64,000 nucleotides of DNA from Hypomyces perniciosus. Taxonomy: Eukaryota > Ascomycota > Sordariomycetes > Hypocreales > Hypocreaceae. Below, piece by piece: positions 45,101 through 57,898 of the stretch. Position 1 is the first letter of the stretch, and each line of letters opens with the position of its first letter. A model generated the notes under the pieces. The model saw nothing but the letters and a program-made list of their open reading frames with translations, had not been told where the DNA came from and ran no database searches. The stretch lies in assembly GCA_008477525.1 (NCBI GenBank), contig SPDT01000002.1, forward strand, positions 1,302,001-1,366,000. The letters run 5' to 3'. Position numbers and translations under genes: made by a program.

Positions 45101-47872
45101 CTCTTTAATATTTAGCAGTTAGATTATTATAAAATAATATTAAAATTTTAGTATAAAGACTTATTAGTATATAGACTCTGCCTTAATAGTGAATTAGCTG
45201 GTTATTATTAATAACCTAGTTATTATTATAAAATATATTAACTACTCTTTAGCTTTAAACCTTTTATTAAATAAAGTAATCTCTTTATTAAATTTATAAA
45301 ACAGTTAAGTATAAAGACTTTTATAGTTTTAGCAGTAAACCTATAATAATCTACTATATTACCTGCAAACTAGCAGTTATAACTCTAGCTACTATACTTT
45401 ATAAGTAAACTATTTGCTAAATAATATCTAATCCTTATCCTTTAACTTAAAGCAATGCTAGAGTAATACTTTTATTTATAGGCGACTTTATATATGTTTA
45501 GTTACTATAGTGCACTGCTGTAGATCCCTTTAGTTTATATAGGCTATTAGCTTTTATACTATAAAAATACTGTAAAACTATTAATATATAGCTTTACTGC
45601 AATTCTTTAATTTTAATAAGATTATAAAAATTAAAATATTAAAATAAAGCGTTAATAGGGTTAAACTTCCCTGGCCTATATTTAATGCAAAAATTAAATA
45701 AAGCTAGTTTATTAAAAGCCTCTGCCTGTTAATATAAAAGCTTCTATTTATCTGTAAAGTAATAGTAATTAAAATAGTCTATTATAACTTAAATGTTTAT
45801 ACTTATATAAGCTAGATAATATCTCTATATTTAAAAAGCCTTTATAATAGTAAGAAATTTAATATTAAAGGTATAATAATATAATTTAAAACTATTTAAC
45901 TTTTTTAATATATATATTATAAAGTGCTAGGTATTTTGCTAATATTAAGCTAATATTACTTTAATTGTATAGTTTAATGTATCTATCTTTATATAAATTA
46001 ATGCCTTTAAGTTATAATATATTAAAATAAATTTCTTTAAAAACTTTCCTTTAAACTATTAAAAAGCTTTAAAAGCGCTAAGCTTTAACTATAAAAAACC
46101 TTTTCGCTTTTTATAAAAAAATTTATTAAAGGTATTATAATTTTACTTTAATTTTTAATAAAGTAATAATAAAATCCTATAAATCTTAAAAATATAAAAA
46201 TATTATAGATGCTTTTAAATATTAGCTATTTAATAATAGTTTAAATGTATAACTGTTTTATTTTAATTTTATTAAGTGTAATAATATATTTAAAGAAAGG
46301 TAGTAAAGTAATATAAAAGATATATTTATTAATATTAATATATAGCTTTATATTTTATAACTTTTTAAAAACCTAGTAAATATACTATATATATTCTTTA
46401 AAAGTATAGCTATAAATTACTATATTATTAAAATATATAATATAAATAAAATTCATTAGATTTTATAGTATATTATTAATATATTATTAAAAAGTTATAG
46501 GGGAATTTATAAGGCTAAATAGTATAATATTATACTTAAACTATTTATATTAATAGTAAAATACTGTCTTTTATTTATCTTTTTTCGCGGATAGGGATTT
46601 AGTAATATATATCCTTTAAATTAAGTTTAATAAAAATCTTAATATATAAAAGTTTATTAATAATCTTAAAAATTAATAGTAAAAAAGCGCAGTTTTTACA
46701 AATTATTTTATTTAAAGTATAAAAATTAATATATATTTGCAGTTTACTGCCTTTCTTTAATATAAAAATTATAAAGGCACCTATAGGACTAATAAACCAC
46801 TAAATTTATATATTCTATAATACTTTTTTTAAATACTTATAGAAAGCTTTTAACTTTTTAAGTGCTAGGTTATAAATAAAACTTTATAAAGGTATTTTAC
46901 TATCTTTTAACTTAATAGTATACTATTAACTTGCTAGTATATTAATAGCTCTTTTTATAGAGAAAATATTAATAAAATTATAATATATAGGAAGCAATTT
47001 TAAATATAAAGCTAATTTATAGTCTTTTAGGGAAGTAGCTTTATTTAAGTAAAAAGATAATAGGTCTTTTAAAGCTTTTAACCTAACTTTTAGCTTTTTT
47101 TAATTATTAATATAAAAGCTATTTAGGCTTTTTTAATAGTTTATTATAGCTGCTTTTTAAAGGCTATTAAAGTAATAAAATCCTTAATTAAAGGATAATT
47201 CTATTAATTACATTTTTATAAAAAGGTAAAATTAACTTCTTAAAATTAAGGTTTTCTTAAAATATAGTCTTTTAGGCTATTAGCAATAATATAATAAAAT
47301 AGTTACTTTTTCTTTACTCTTTAATTATTAATTATCTTTACAAAAAATATTTATATAACTATATATTATAGCAGAAATACCTAAAAAAATAGTAGTAAAC
47401 TTAAGAGCTAGTAATAGACTTTTTAATTAATCCTTTTATTGTAAAGAGATAATATAAATATCGCTGCTAGGATTAAATAGGGCATTTATATATTACTAGT
47501 AGCTATTTAACTGTATCTTCTCTAGTTATCTTATAGGTGGATCTATATAGTAATTATATTTTTAGGCTTAATAAACTGCAGGTTTAGTATTTCTGCCAGT
47601 AAAGTATAGCTAAATAAGGTTATTATACTTTTTAATAAAGTAGTACTTGCTATTATACTTTATATAATTAAAAGCTTAGCAGGAGGTTTTATAGTAAAGA
47701 CTATTATATTTCCAATAAATTACTAAGTTAGGGAGGTTTCTCTATTCTCTTAAACCTTTAAATACTTTAATTATAGTATTCTTTAAAGCATTAGTAATAT
47801 AATCTTAATATTATCCCCGCTAACTAGTAAATCTAGTCTTTTTATATTTTCCTTAAAATCGAGATTCCTGTT
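42190..47872 (-). pseudogene. Minus-strand Gypsy element internal region (gag-pol), RIP-degraded
   Basis: Reverse-complement translation of about 46850-46560 gives an unmistakable Gypsy reverse transcriptase opening: P-I-G-A, K-K-G-S-K-L, N-K-I-I, then a K-L-N-L-K-D-I-Y-Y block and I-P-I-R. Orientation agrees with the polypurine tract and LTR at the left end. Integrase should lie toward 43-45 kb and gag toward 47-47.8 kb, but I could not read them as clearly. The 5' LTR expected on the right is absent; the 47.87 kb island lies there instead. Numerous stops make it non-functional. Confidence 0.65.
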
Positions 47873-48420
47873 TGTTAAAATAACAAGGTTATACTGAACC
47901 TTATTTAAGTGCAGCTTCAAGGAAGGTGCACCCAACGCAGCAATAAGGAAACGACTGAGAGTCTAATTGGGTTAATAATGGATGAACAATTGAATTGTAA
48001 CTGAACTAATAGCTAGAAAGCGATAGAATATCTAGTGATATGCGGCTAGTGTAGAAGTGAATTGTATGAACAATAGCTTTGTCTTCAACAATAGTCCTCC
48101 GACCTAACAATAGGTGTGCGGTGGCAGAATTGGGTTCGTGGCTGCATTCCTATTTTCCGCAAAATTCATTTGTATATAAAATCGGTCAAATCGACTCACG
48201 GCCATACAAACAGGAAACCATTTTGGTCAGATTTTTCACAATAGCCATTATGGCCATTGTATTGAGTCTAGGGTAGGCGGGGTAGCTGGTCCTAGCTCAA
48301 TTGTTATCGTTAAAGATAACAGAAATTTCCTGACTTATACTGAAGTTCCTCCAGAACTCGGTCCTAGCGTCGGGCCTAATTCCGGGTCTAGCCAGAATAG
48401 GAAGGTTACCTAATTACACA
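47873..48420. mobile_element. Probable solo LTR of another family
   Basis: A 548 bp island of near-normal composition begins TGTTAAAATAACAAGG and ends ATTACACA, fitting TG...CA LTR borders. It contains a TATATAAA promoter-like box at about 48172. One open frame of 65 codons is not recognised. No target duplication was found, and no related copy is in the window. Its lighter mutation compared with its neighbours suggests that it was single-copy or arrived later. Confidence 0.4.
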
Positions 48421-48753
48421 GAAATCCTTGCTTTTTAGCCCTCCTTTTTAACACTGTTAAAAGTTACTTGCATTACCAATATAGCTATATATAAGAGTCT
48501 CAGTAATTATACCAGTATAAATTAACTCCTGCTAGGTTATAGGGATTCTATAGTAAAGTATCTGTTTATTTATTATAGGGGAAAGGCACTATAAGAATAT
48601 ATAAATCTTAAACTATAAAGGAGTCGTTTTAAGGAACTCGCTTTTAATAATTTTAAATTAGGAAAAAAATAACTAAAAACTTTGTCTAGCAGCTTAATAT
48701 AAGCGAAAGATTTATAAAGTCGCTTTATAGCATTTAATTAAGCTATTGCGATT
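48421..48753. other. A+T-rich spacer between islands
   Basis: No coding or repeat identity is seen. It ends at the LTR beginning TGTTACAGC at 48754. Confidence 0.35.
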
Positions 48754-49215
48754 TGTTACAGCACCGACTATAACGCGATATTAACGCCCTATTACGTAAG
48801 CCTAGGTTATATAACTAGGCCTTAACGCGTTCCTAGCTATAGCTTTCTATAAAGCCTCAAGGCTTTCTCGCTCTCTATAGTATAATAATAATATTTACCT
48901 TAACCTGCCTTTTTATACTGTAATAGTTTATGCTGTCCCTTAACTCGGCTGCGCTGTCGCAAGGTATATACCTAACTAATTATAAATTCCCTTTAAATCC
49001 CCTTTTATTCCTAAACCTATAATAATACCTCTATAGCTTAGCTTTTATCCTTTAAACCCTGTATTTATAGGAAACTAATTATAAGTAAAATAAATATAGA
49101 TACCCTAAACCTTACCCTATAGCCTAATTTAGCTTAATAGATTATAGTTTTAACTATAAAGCTTATACTTTTCCCTTTTCTCTTTAAAACCCTGTAAAAA
49201 TCTAGTATTAATAGT
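48754..49215 (+). mobile_element. Gypsy family 1 LTR, copy 1
   Basis: It begins TGTTACAGCACCGACTATAA and aligns with 51186 onward and 57727 onward, including TTCCTAGCTATAGCTTTC and the later GTAATAGTTTATGCT and TATAGGAAA stretches. Compared with the 57727 copy it shows CA-to-TA and TG-to-TA changes. The right border is estimated from where the shared gag sequence begins. Confidence 0.75.
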
Positions 49216-51185
49216 AACTATATATATTTAATAAATGCAATTATTAAAAATAATAACCTTTATTATTAATTCTATCTCTTTAATTAAATACTTAAAAAGG
49301 GCTTAATTTAATAAAAAGAATAAAAATAAACCTTTAAGTAAGAAATTTTAAAGTAAATAGCTGAAAATTAAAACTTTAAAGTATAAATTAAAGTTTAGGT
49401 TAAAGCTTTAAATATAGCTTTACTATTAAGCCTTAAAAATAATAATTTATTTAACTACTATTAAATTAAAAACTTTAAATAATTTAATAGTAAATAAAAG
49501 GATATTATTAAATATTAATAAAAATATATTAATTAATATTTTTAAATTAATATTACTTTTATAGGCAATTAATTAATTTTTTTAATTAAATTTAAAAGAA
49601 TCCTATATATTATAAGTCTTTTAAAGGGAAATATATATTAACTATAATAAAGAAACTTTAATATTATTATTAAAAGTTTTAATAACTTTACTTAATAGTA
49701 TTAAAAGATTAATATAGTATTTTTCGCTAATTTTAATAAATAATATAAAATAATTAACCTTTTTTAAAAGGTATTATAGTCTTTTAATAACCTATATATA
49801 TTAAATAAGCCTTTTTAAAACTTTATAGTAAAATTGTCTATATTAAACAGTAAATGCAGTAAAATTATTAAATAAATAATAAAGGCTTTAAAGATAAACG
49901 TCTTTTAAAAGTTTATTAATACTATAAAGACTTAAATAATTAAACTAAATAAGTTTAACTTTATTAAATAGTATTAACTTTATTAAATTATCTATAATAG
50001 GCTTTAAAAAAGCGCCTATTATAATGCCTTTTATACTGCCTAAATAAGCTAATGCTAATAAAGCTATTAATAGCAGTAATATTAGTATTAATAGTAATAT
50101 TATTAATACTAGCAGAATAATTAAGCTACTGCTTTAGTATTAGCTGGCAATTTAATATAACTGGATACTATATATACCCTGCCACCTTACTTTTAAATCT
50201 CTTATAAAGAATATATTACTAAAGGACTTTACTTTTACTATAGAAAAGTAAACTATAGCCTTAATAAATATAATAATAAAAAACAGTTTAATATATATTA
50301 AAGTAATCTATATTAAATATAAAATTAAAACCGCTAAGTTTAGCTATATTAGCTATACCTTAACTTAGCAGTACTTTAAAGTTAATAATAAAACAGCCTA
50401 GTAAAGTATAATAACTAAACTTTAATAGTGTATTAATATTACCTATAATATTTAAATAACTTATAAATCTAGCCTTTAAATAATATACCTTTTTTAAATA
50501 ATAATAAAAACAATAATAGTAATACTGCTTTATTAACTTTTAATTTGTTTTAATTTAACTAGACTTACTTATTAAAAACCTAGACTTAATTTATAAATTA
50601 AGGAAAAGATTAACCTCTGTTAAAAGTTATAAGTAAAAGTTAACTGTAAACAGGACTATTATCCTAAAATAAATCTATTACTGTTTTTTTAGTTAAAAAC
50701 CATTTAAACTTAAATTAATAAACAGTAAATCCCTTTTAATATAAACTATATTATTCTTTATATATAATATCTATATTAATATAAAAGCTTTAATAAATAG
50801 TAATTATATACTTTAAGCTTTTATTAGCTATGCTTTTATTAAGCGATTTAATATTATTACTTAATAACTGCTATTTACTAAAAATCTTTTATTTATTAAT
50901 AAAAGTATAACTAATAAAATTTTAAATTTTTTTATTATATAAACTATAATCGGCTTTATAAAAAACTTTACCTTGTTTTTATTATAAGTATCCTTAATAA
51001 TATACCTATAATCTTTAGCCTTTTATAGCTAAAAAAATATAACTTTAATATTAATTAAAAAAAGTTAACTATTATTTTTAAACCCTATTACTATTATAAT
51101 TACTATTTTTTAAAAAGTATAGCTAGCTTTATATAGGTCTTAATAGCAGTTAAAATAAAAAATAATTTCGCTAAAGCTAATATAG
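49216..51185 (+). mobile_element. Gypsy family 1, copy B: gag-protease fragment
   Basis: Follows LTR copy 1 in the expected order and aligns with copies A and C. The protease site has decayed (ALIDSG reads as ALINSN, near 50790). It includes the about 200 bp segment missing from copy A. It breaks off within the GCTAATATA stretch after protease, where LTR copy 2 starts at 51186, so pol is missing: either a deletion or an insertion of the next element. Confidence 0.7.
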
Positions 51186-51655
51186 TATTACAGCACTGAC
51201 TGTAACGCGATGTTAATGCCCTATTATATAAGCCCCGGTCATGTAACTAGGCCCCAATACATTCCTAGCTATAGCTTTCCAGAGAGCCTTAAGGCTTTCT
51301 CGCTCTCCACGGCATAATAATAATATTTGCCCTAACCTGCCTTTCCATGCTGTAATAGTTTATGCTATCCTTTAACTCGGCTGCGCTATCACGAGGCATA
51401 TACCTAACCGATTACGAATTCCGATCATGAATTCCTCCAGAATCCCCTTTTATTCCTAAACCTATAATAACGCCTCTACAGCCTAGCCCTTATCCCTTAA
51501 ACCCTATATTTATAGGAAATTAATTATAAGCGAGATAAATATAAATACCCTAAACCTTGCCCTGCAGCCTAACTTAGCCTAATAAACTATAGTTTTAGCT
51601 ATAAAGCTTATACCTTTCCTTTTTCTCTTTAAAACCTTATAAAAATCTAGTATTA
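51186..51655 (+). mobile_element. Gypsy family 1 LTR, copy 2 (5' LTR of the nearly full element)
   Basis: Begins TATTACAGCACTGACTGTAA, the RIP-altered form of TGTCACGGC. Aligns with LTR copies 1 and 3. The right border is approximate. It is followed in order by gag, protease, reverse transcriptase, RNase H, integrase and then LTR copy 3. Confidence 0.75.
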
Positions 51656-54600
51656 ATAGTAACTCTATATATCTAATAAACGCAATTATTAAAGATAATA
51701 ACCTTTATTATTAATTCTATTTTTTTAGCTAAATAATTAAAAAGGGCTTAATTTAATAAAAAAAATAAAAATAAACCTTTAAATAAGAAATCTTAAAGTA
51801 AATAGCTGAAAATTAAAACCTTAAAATATAAATTAAAGTTTAAATTAAAGCTTTAAATATAACTTTACTATTAAGCTTTAAAAATAATAATTTACTTAAC
51901 TATTATTAAATTAAAGACTTTAAGTAATTTAATAGTAAATAAAAGGATATTATTAAATATTAATAAAAATATGTTAATTAATATTCTTAAATTAATATTA
52001 CTTTTACAGGCAATTAATTATTTTTTTTAATTAAATTTAAAAAGATTTTATATATTATAAGTCTTTTAAAGGGAAATATATATTAAGTGTAATAAAGAAA
52101 CTTTAATACTATTATTTATAGTTTTAATAACCCTGCCTAGTAGTATTAAAAAATTAATATAATATTTTTCGCTAATTTTAATAAATAATATAAAATAATT
52201 AACCTCTTTTAAAAGGCATTATAGTCCTTTAATAACCTATATATATTAAATAGGCCTTTTAAAATTTTATAGTAAAGTTATTTATATTAAACAGTAAATA
52301 CAGTAAAACTGCTAAATAGATAATAAAGGCTTTAAAAATAAAGGTCTTTTAAAAGCTTATTAATACTATAAAGACTTAAATAATTAAGCCAGATAAGTTT
52401 AACTTTATTAAATAGTGCTAACTTTACTAAATTATCTATAATAGGCTTTAAAAGGGCGCCTATTATAATGCCTTCCGCGCTGCTTAAATAGGCTAGTATT
52501 AATAAAGCTATTAATAGCAGTAGTATTAGTATTAACAGTAATATTATTAACACTAATAAAATAACTAAACTGCTGCCTTAATACTAGCTGGCGATTTAAT
52601 ATAATTAGATACTATATATACCCTATTACTTTACCTTTAAGTCTTCTATAAAGAATATATTACTAAAAGACTTTACTTTTACTGTAAAAAAGCAGGCTAT
52701 AGCTTTAATAAATATAATAAGAAAAAGCAGTTTAATATATGCTAAAGCAATTTATATTAAATATAAAATTAAAACTATTAAGTTTAGCTATATTAACTAT
52801 ACTTTAACCTAGCAGTACTTTTAGGCTAATAATAAAATAGTTTAATAAAGTATAATAATTAAACTTTAATAATACGCTAATATTACCTATAACGCTTAAA
52901 TAACCTATAAATTTAGGCTTTAAATAATATACCTTTTTTAAATAATAATAAAAATAATAATAATAGCGCTATTTTATTAACTTTTAATTTACTTTAATTT
53001 AACTAGATTTACTTATTAAGAACTTAAACTTAACTCGCGAACTAGGGAAAAGATTAACCTTTACTAAAAATTATAAATAAAGGTTAACTGTTAATAAGAC
53101 TATTATCTTAAAATAAATCTACTGCTATCTTTTTAATTAAAAACCCTTTAAATTTAAATTAATAAATAGTTAATCCCTTTTAATATAAACTATACTATTC
53201 TTTATATATAATATCTATATTAATATAAAAGCTTTAATAGATAGCGGCTATATATATTAAGCTTTTATTAGCTGTGCTTTTATTAAGCAATTTAGTATTA
53301 TTATTTAATAACTGCTATTTACTAAAAATCTTTTATTTATTAATAAAAGTATAGCTAGTAAAATTTTAGACTTTTTTATTATATAAACTATAATCAGCTT
53401 TTATAAAAAACTCTGCCTTTTCTTTATTATAAATATCCCTAATAATATATTTATAATCTTTAGCCTTTTATAGCTAAAAAAATATAACTTTAATATTAAC
53501 TAGAAAAAGTTAACTATTACCTTTAAATCCTATTACTATTATAACTATTATCCTTTAAAAAGTATAGCTAACTTTATATAGGTTTTAATAGCAGTTAAAA
53601 TAAAAAATAACTTTACTAAAGCTAATATAAAAAGTATATATTACTAGCAACTAATAGTTAAAGATACTTTAAATAAAGCAGAGCTTAATTTAATTAAATA
53701 AAGAACTATATTATATTAGTAATTATTAGTTAAGAATACTTTAAAAGAAATAAACTATAATTTAATTAAAGAAAAGGCCTTTAAACTATATATTTTATAA
53801 ACTTTAACGCTAAATTAAGATTACTATATAACCTGCAGGTATAGTAGAATTAATAATAAGGAAATATAAATATAAATAATTTTAAATTAAATATATATAA
53901 AGTTATTACCTGCCTTTATAATTTATAGTTAATAATAAAAAGGGAAACCTTTATTAAAGCTATTACTATTATTTTTTAATATATTACTTCTATAAAATTA
54001 AATTAAACTTTAAAATTAAGAAATATACTTAAATATAGCGGATATATAAATAATAGCAGCTATAAACTTTATTACCTTTTATTCATAATTATATATCTGT
54101 ATAATAAAAGTAACTTAAAAGGAAAGTAATTAAGCTATTAAAATTAAAAAATTAATATTTATTACTTTATTAAAGCTTTTAAATAAGTTTTTTTAATAAA
54201 TATTTATAAGATAAAGAAACTATATTAAAGTAAAAATAGTATTATTTAAAGAAATATATAATTTTATTAATAAATACTATTCCCTGGTATAATTAAAAAA
54301 GATTATAGCTGCTAATATTAAGAAATTTATAGTAGGGAAACCTAAACTTAGTAAACTAGATATTTTAAAAAAACTATTATTTTAGCTATATAATTTATAT
54401 AATGCCTTCTTATTAAAGATTATAAATAAACTTCCTTTATAATAGGCCTAAGACTATAAAATCAAGATACTATTAAAAAAAGACCTACTATATTAAAAAA
54501 ATAAGCTATTTTCATTTAATAAATTATAGGTAATAAGAAAATAATTAGATAATAATTTAATAAAAGGATTTATTTATAAATCGCAAGTATAATATACTGC

Positions 54601-57600
54601 TCCCCTTTATTTAGCTATAAAATTAAAAGGTAGTATTTATATTTATTAAAATTATTAAAGGTTAAATAATATTACTATTAAGAATTAATACCTATTACTA
54701 TTAATATAGGAAACCTTTAATGCTTTAAGCTAAGTAAAGGTATATATAAAACTCGATATTATTACTGTATTTAATAACTTTTATATTACTAAAGGGGATA
54801 TATAGAAAACAGTATTTATTATAAAGTTTAGCTTTTTCAAGATATTAATTATACCTTTTAGCCTCTATAATACATTTACTATATTCTAACACTATATTAA
54901 CTATATTCTTTATAATGTCTTAATTATATTTATATAGTATACCTTAATAATATCTTTATATATTTATTATACTAAAAGGAGCACTAAAAATATATATATA
55001 AAATAGTAGCCTGCCTTTAAAACACTAGCCTCTAAATCGATATTACTAAATATAAGTTTAAAATAATAAAGATAAAATACCTTAGCTTAATTATTACTTT
55101 AAAAGGACTAGAAATAAATCTTGAAAAAGTTAAGGCTATATTAAACTAGCAATTACCTAAAAAAGTAAAAGACCTATAAAAGTTCTTTAGCTTTGCAAAT
55201 TTCTATTGCCGTTTTATTTAAAGATACTTTAAAATAGCTACACTATTAAACAAGCTCTTAAAGAAAGATTAACTATATACCTAAAGAGAGAAATAGCAGA
55301 AAGCCTTTAACCTAATTAAATATACCTTTAAATTAGCCTTACTCCTAGCCTTCTTTAACTATAATAAATAAATAGTCCTTAAAACTAATGCCTTTAACTA
55401 GGCATTAGGCAGTATCCTGTCGCAGTATAATAAAAAAGGTATTTTATACTTTATTATATTCTTTTCTATAAAGTATAATACTTAAAAATATAACTATAAA
55501 ATTTATAATAAAGAACTTTTAGCTATTATTAAAGTAATAAAAAAGTAGCGCTTAAAATTATAAAGCTTATAAGAGTTTAATGTTATTATAGACTATAAAA
55601 ACCTTAAATACTTTACTTTAATAAAAGCCTTAAATTAACAGTAAATCTAATAGTCTAAATTCCTCTTTAGCTTTAACTTTTATATTATTTACTGACCTAG
55701 CTCTAAAGCTGTAAAGCTTAACGCCTTAAGTAGAAAAGCGGAAAATAAGCCCGCGAAATTAAACCTTTTTAACAATTAAATTAAAAACAGGCAATGCATT
55801 ATCCTTTTATAAAGTTCTTTCAGCCCTAAAGCTTAAGCGATATTCTAAAAAGAAGTCTTATTAGACATTAAACTATCTGTAAAGGCTGCCCCTATAACTA
55901 TAATAATACTAGCAGAAGATAGACTAATCGATAACCTGATTGCAGTGGTATATAAATGAAATCCTATAGTGAGAGAAATAGTAACTGTGCATTAAGACCC
56001 TAATATCTGCTAATAGCCAAAACAGCTTTATAGAGAACTCTGGATTGCAATAAATAACTGCTAAGTAATAAATAGTAGAATTTACTATTAAGAGCAGCTT
56101 TTTATTCCCCCTAATAACAAGCTTTAAATACAAATCTTATTTAAAAACCACTTAAGCAGCCTAGCTAAACACTTAAATAGGTTTAAAACTCTAGACTTTA
56201 TTAGCCAGATATATTAATAGCTATAGATCTTAAAAGACACTAAAGTATTTATATAAGCCTGCAAACTATATATTAAAATAAAGGCCTTGCAATCTTTACT
56301 ATAAAGCTTCCTTTAACTATTACTAGTCCTATTCTATATATAATTAAATAGCTCTATTAACTATATTACACTACTGCCTAAATTATATTAATATAATATT
56401 ACCTATAAATACTTATTAATAATAGTCTACTACTTTATAAAAATATATTATTTTATACCTATTACTTTATTATTAATAAAGGAGCTCGTTAATATATTTA
56501 TTAATAAAGTTTACTGCCTTTATAATATATTTAATAGTATTATATTAAACTATAGTATATAGTTTATATTAAAATTCTAGGAATAACTCTTAAAGCAATT
56601 AAAAGTTATATTAAAACAGTTATTAGCCTTTTACTTTAAAACTAATAGTTAAATTAAAAGGATTAATATAAATATAAAATAATACTTATAAGCTTTTATT
56701 AACTTTTACTAGGATAACTAGGCCTACTAGCATCTATTAGCTAAATTCGCCGCATATAATATAGTATCTAAAACCATTAATATATTACTGTTTTTCGCTA
56801 ATTATAGTTTTAACCTTTATATAAGGATAGAGCCTTTATAGCCCTGCCTGCTAAACCTTTTTGCAGTAAGGAAAAGAGAGTTTTTCCGCGCTAACGCTAT
56901 TGCTAAGCGATTTAAACGTATTATTATATAGTTAAAAGCCCTCGCTAAAGCTTTAGGAAAAAGATATAAAGAAAACGCAAATATATAGAGAAAGGCATTA
57001 CTAGTTTATATTATTAGGCAAAAAGTCTTTATTAATATATAAAATATAAAGACTAACTAGCTAATAAAAAAGCTAAATAATAAATAGGCAGGGCCTTATA
57101 TAATAATAAAGGTATACCTATAAGCTTATACTATTAGCCTGCTAATAAATATAAAGATTTTCCTAGTCTTATATAACTCCCTTTTATAATTTAAAACAGC
57201 TATTTTACTATATTTTAAATAAAAGATAATTAATAAAGCCGAGTTAAAGAATATTTAAGGCAAAATACTAGAAAGAGAAAATAATATAAATAAAGTATAA
57301 AAGAAATAAGAGTTTAAAGCGCTTTTAGATTATTATAATAATAATAGATTCTATTACTTTATTAAATAAAAATACTATACTGCTATATAGTAATTAGCCA
57401 AGGACCTGTAAGGCTAAGAGAGGGTAATATAAAACTTTTATAAAAGAAACCCAGAAAAGCTGGGCCTACTGCGATAGGCATTAAAAGGAATTATAAAAGA
57501 GGAAAAAGAGGAAATGGCTAGAAAGAAACCAATACCCGCAGAGCGCTAACCGAAGACTACACTGCGCCGAAGCCTACGACTAAACTATACGTTACTAACA

Positions 57601-57726
57601 CCAAAAACCATACAATTCGCCCTATTTACCCTTATATCGGAAATATTAAGATGGATTACCTAGAATTTCGATTCATGCAAGCAATATAGCCATTCGCGGC
57701 TGAATGGAGTGATGAAGGGGGGGTAC
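51656..57726 (+). pseudogene. Gypsy family 1, copy C: gag-pol, RIP-degraded
   Basis: Order of domains along the plus strand is the Ty3/Gypsy order. Gag is at 51.7-52.9 kb; protease ALIDSG is near 53245. Reverse transcriptase spans about 54600-55000, with the catalytic YLDD read as YLNN (codons 54940-54951). RNase H is at about 55200-55700 (LGSILSQYN, ELLAIIKVIK). Integrase runs about 56250-57000, with readable remnants of its zinc-binding and catalytic core. A C-terminal chromodomain-like tail may lie at 57240-57400. A polypurine tract (GAAGGGGGGG, 57714-57723) ends the region. Many stops make it dead. The last 270 bases before the LTR are much less mutated than the rest. Confidence 0.85.
57714..57723 (+). 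other. Polypurine tract of Gypsy copy C
   Basis: A GAAGGGGGGG run lies three bases before the TGTCACGG LTR start, the expected primer site for plus-strand DNA synthesis. Confidence 0.8.
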
Positions 57727-57898
57727 TGTCACGGCACTGACCGTGATGCGATATTGACGCCCTGTCACGTGAGCCCCGGTCACGTGACCAGGCCCCAACG
57801 CGTTCCTAGCTATAGCTTTCCGTAGAGCCTTAGGGCTTTCTCGCTCCCCACGGCACAACAACGATATTTGCCCTAACCTGCCTTTCCGTGCCGTAATA
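57727..57898 (+). mobile_element. Gypsy family 1 LTR, copy 3, truncated and little mutated
   Basis: Begins TGTCACGGCACTGACCGTGA and keeps the normal composition, with two TCACGTGA palindromes (57765-57772 and 57780-57787) that are altered in copies 1 and 2. It aligns with the first about 170 bases of the other LTRs and breaks after GTAATA at 57898, where unrelated A+T-rich pol sequence begins. Confidence 0.85.

Noticed and set aside
46420..46480. YLDD-equivalent motif of the minus-strand reverse transcriptase
   Set aside because: The reading is ambiguous between frames, so no catalytic-site claim is made for that element.
48079..48276. Plus-strand open frame of 65 codons in the 47.9-48.4 kb island
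   Set aside because: It lies inside an LTR-like segment and matches nothing recognisable.
57673..57861. Minus-strand open frame of 62 codons
   Set aside because: Covers the preserved LTR and polypurine tract of Gypsy copy C; a chance frame in GC-normal DNA.
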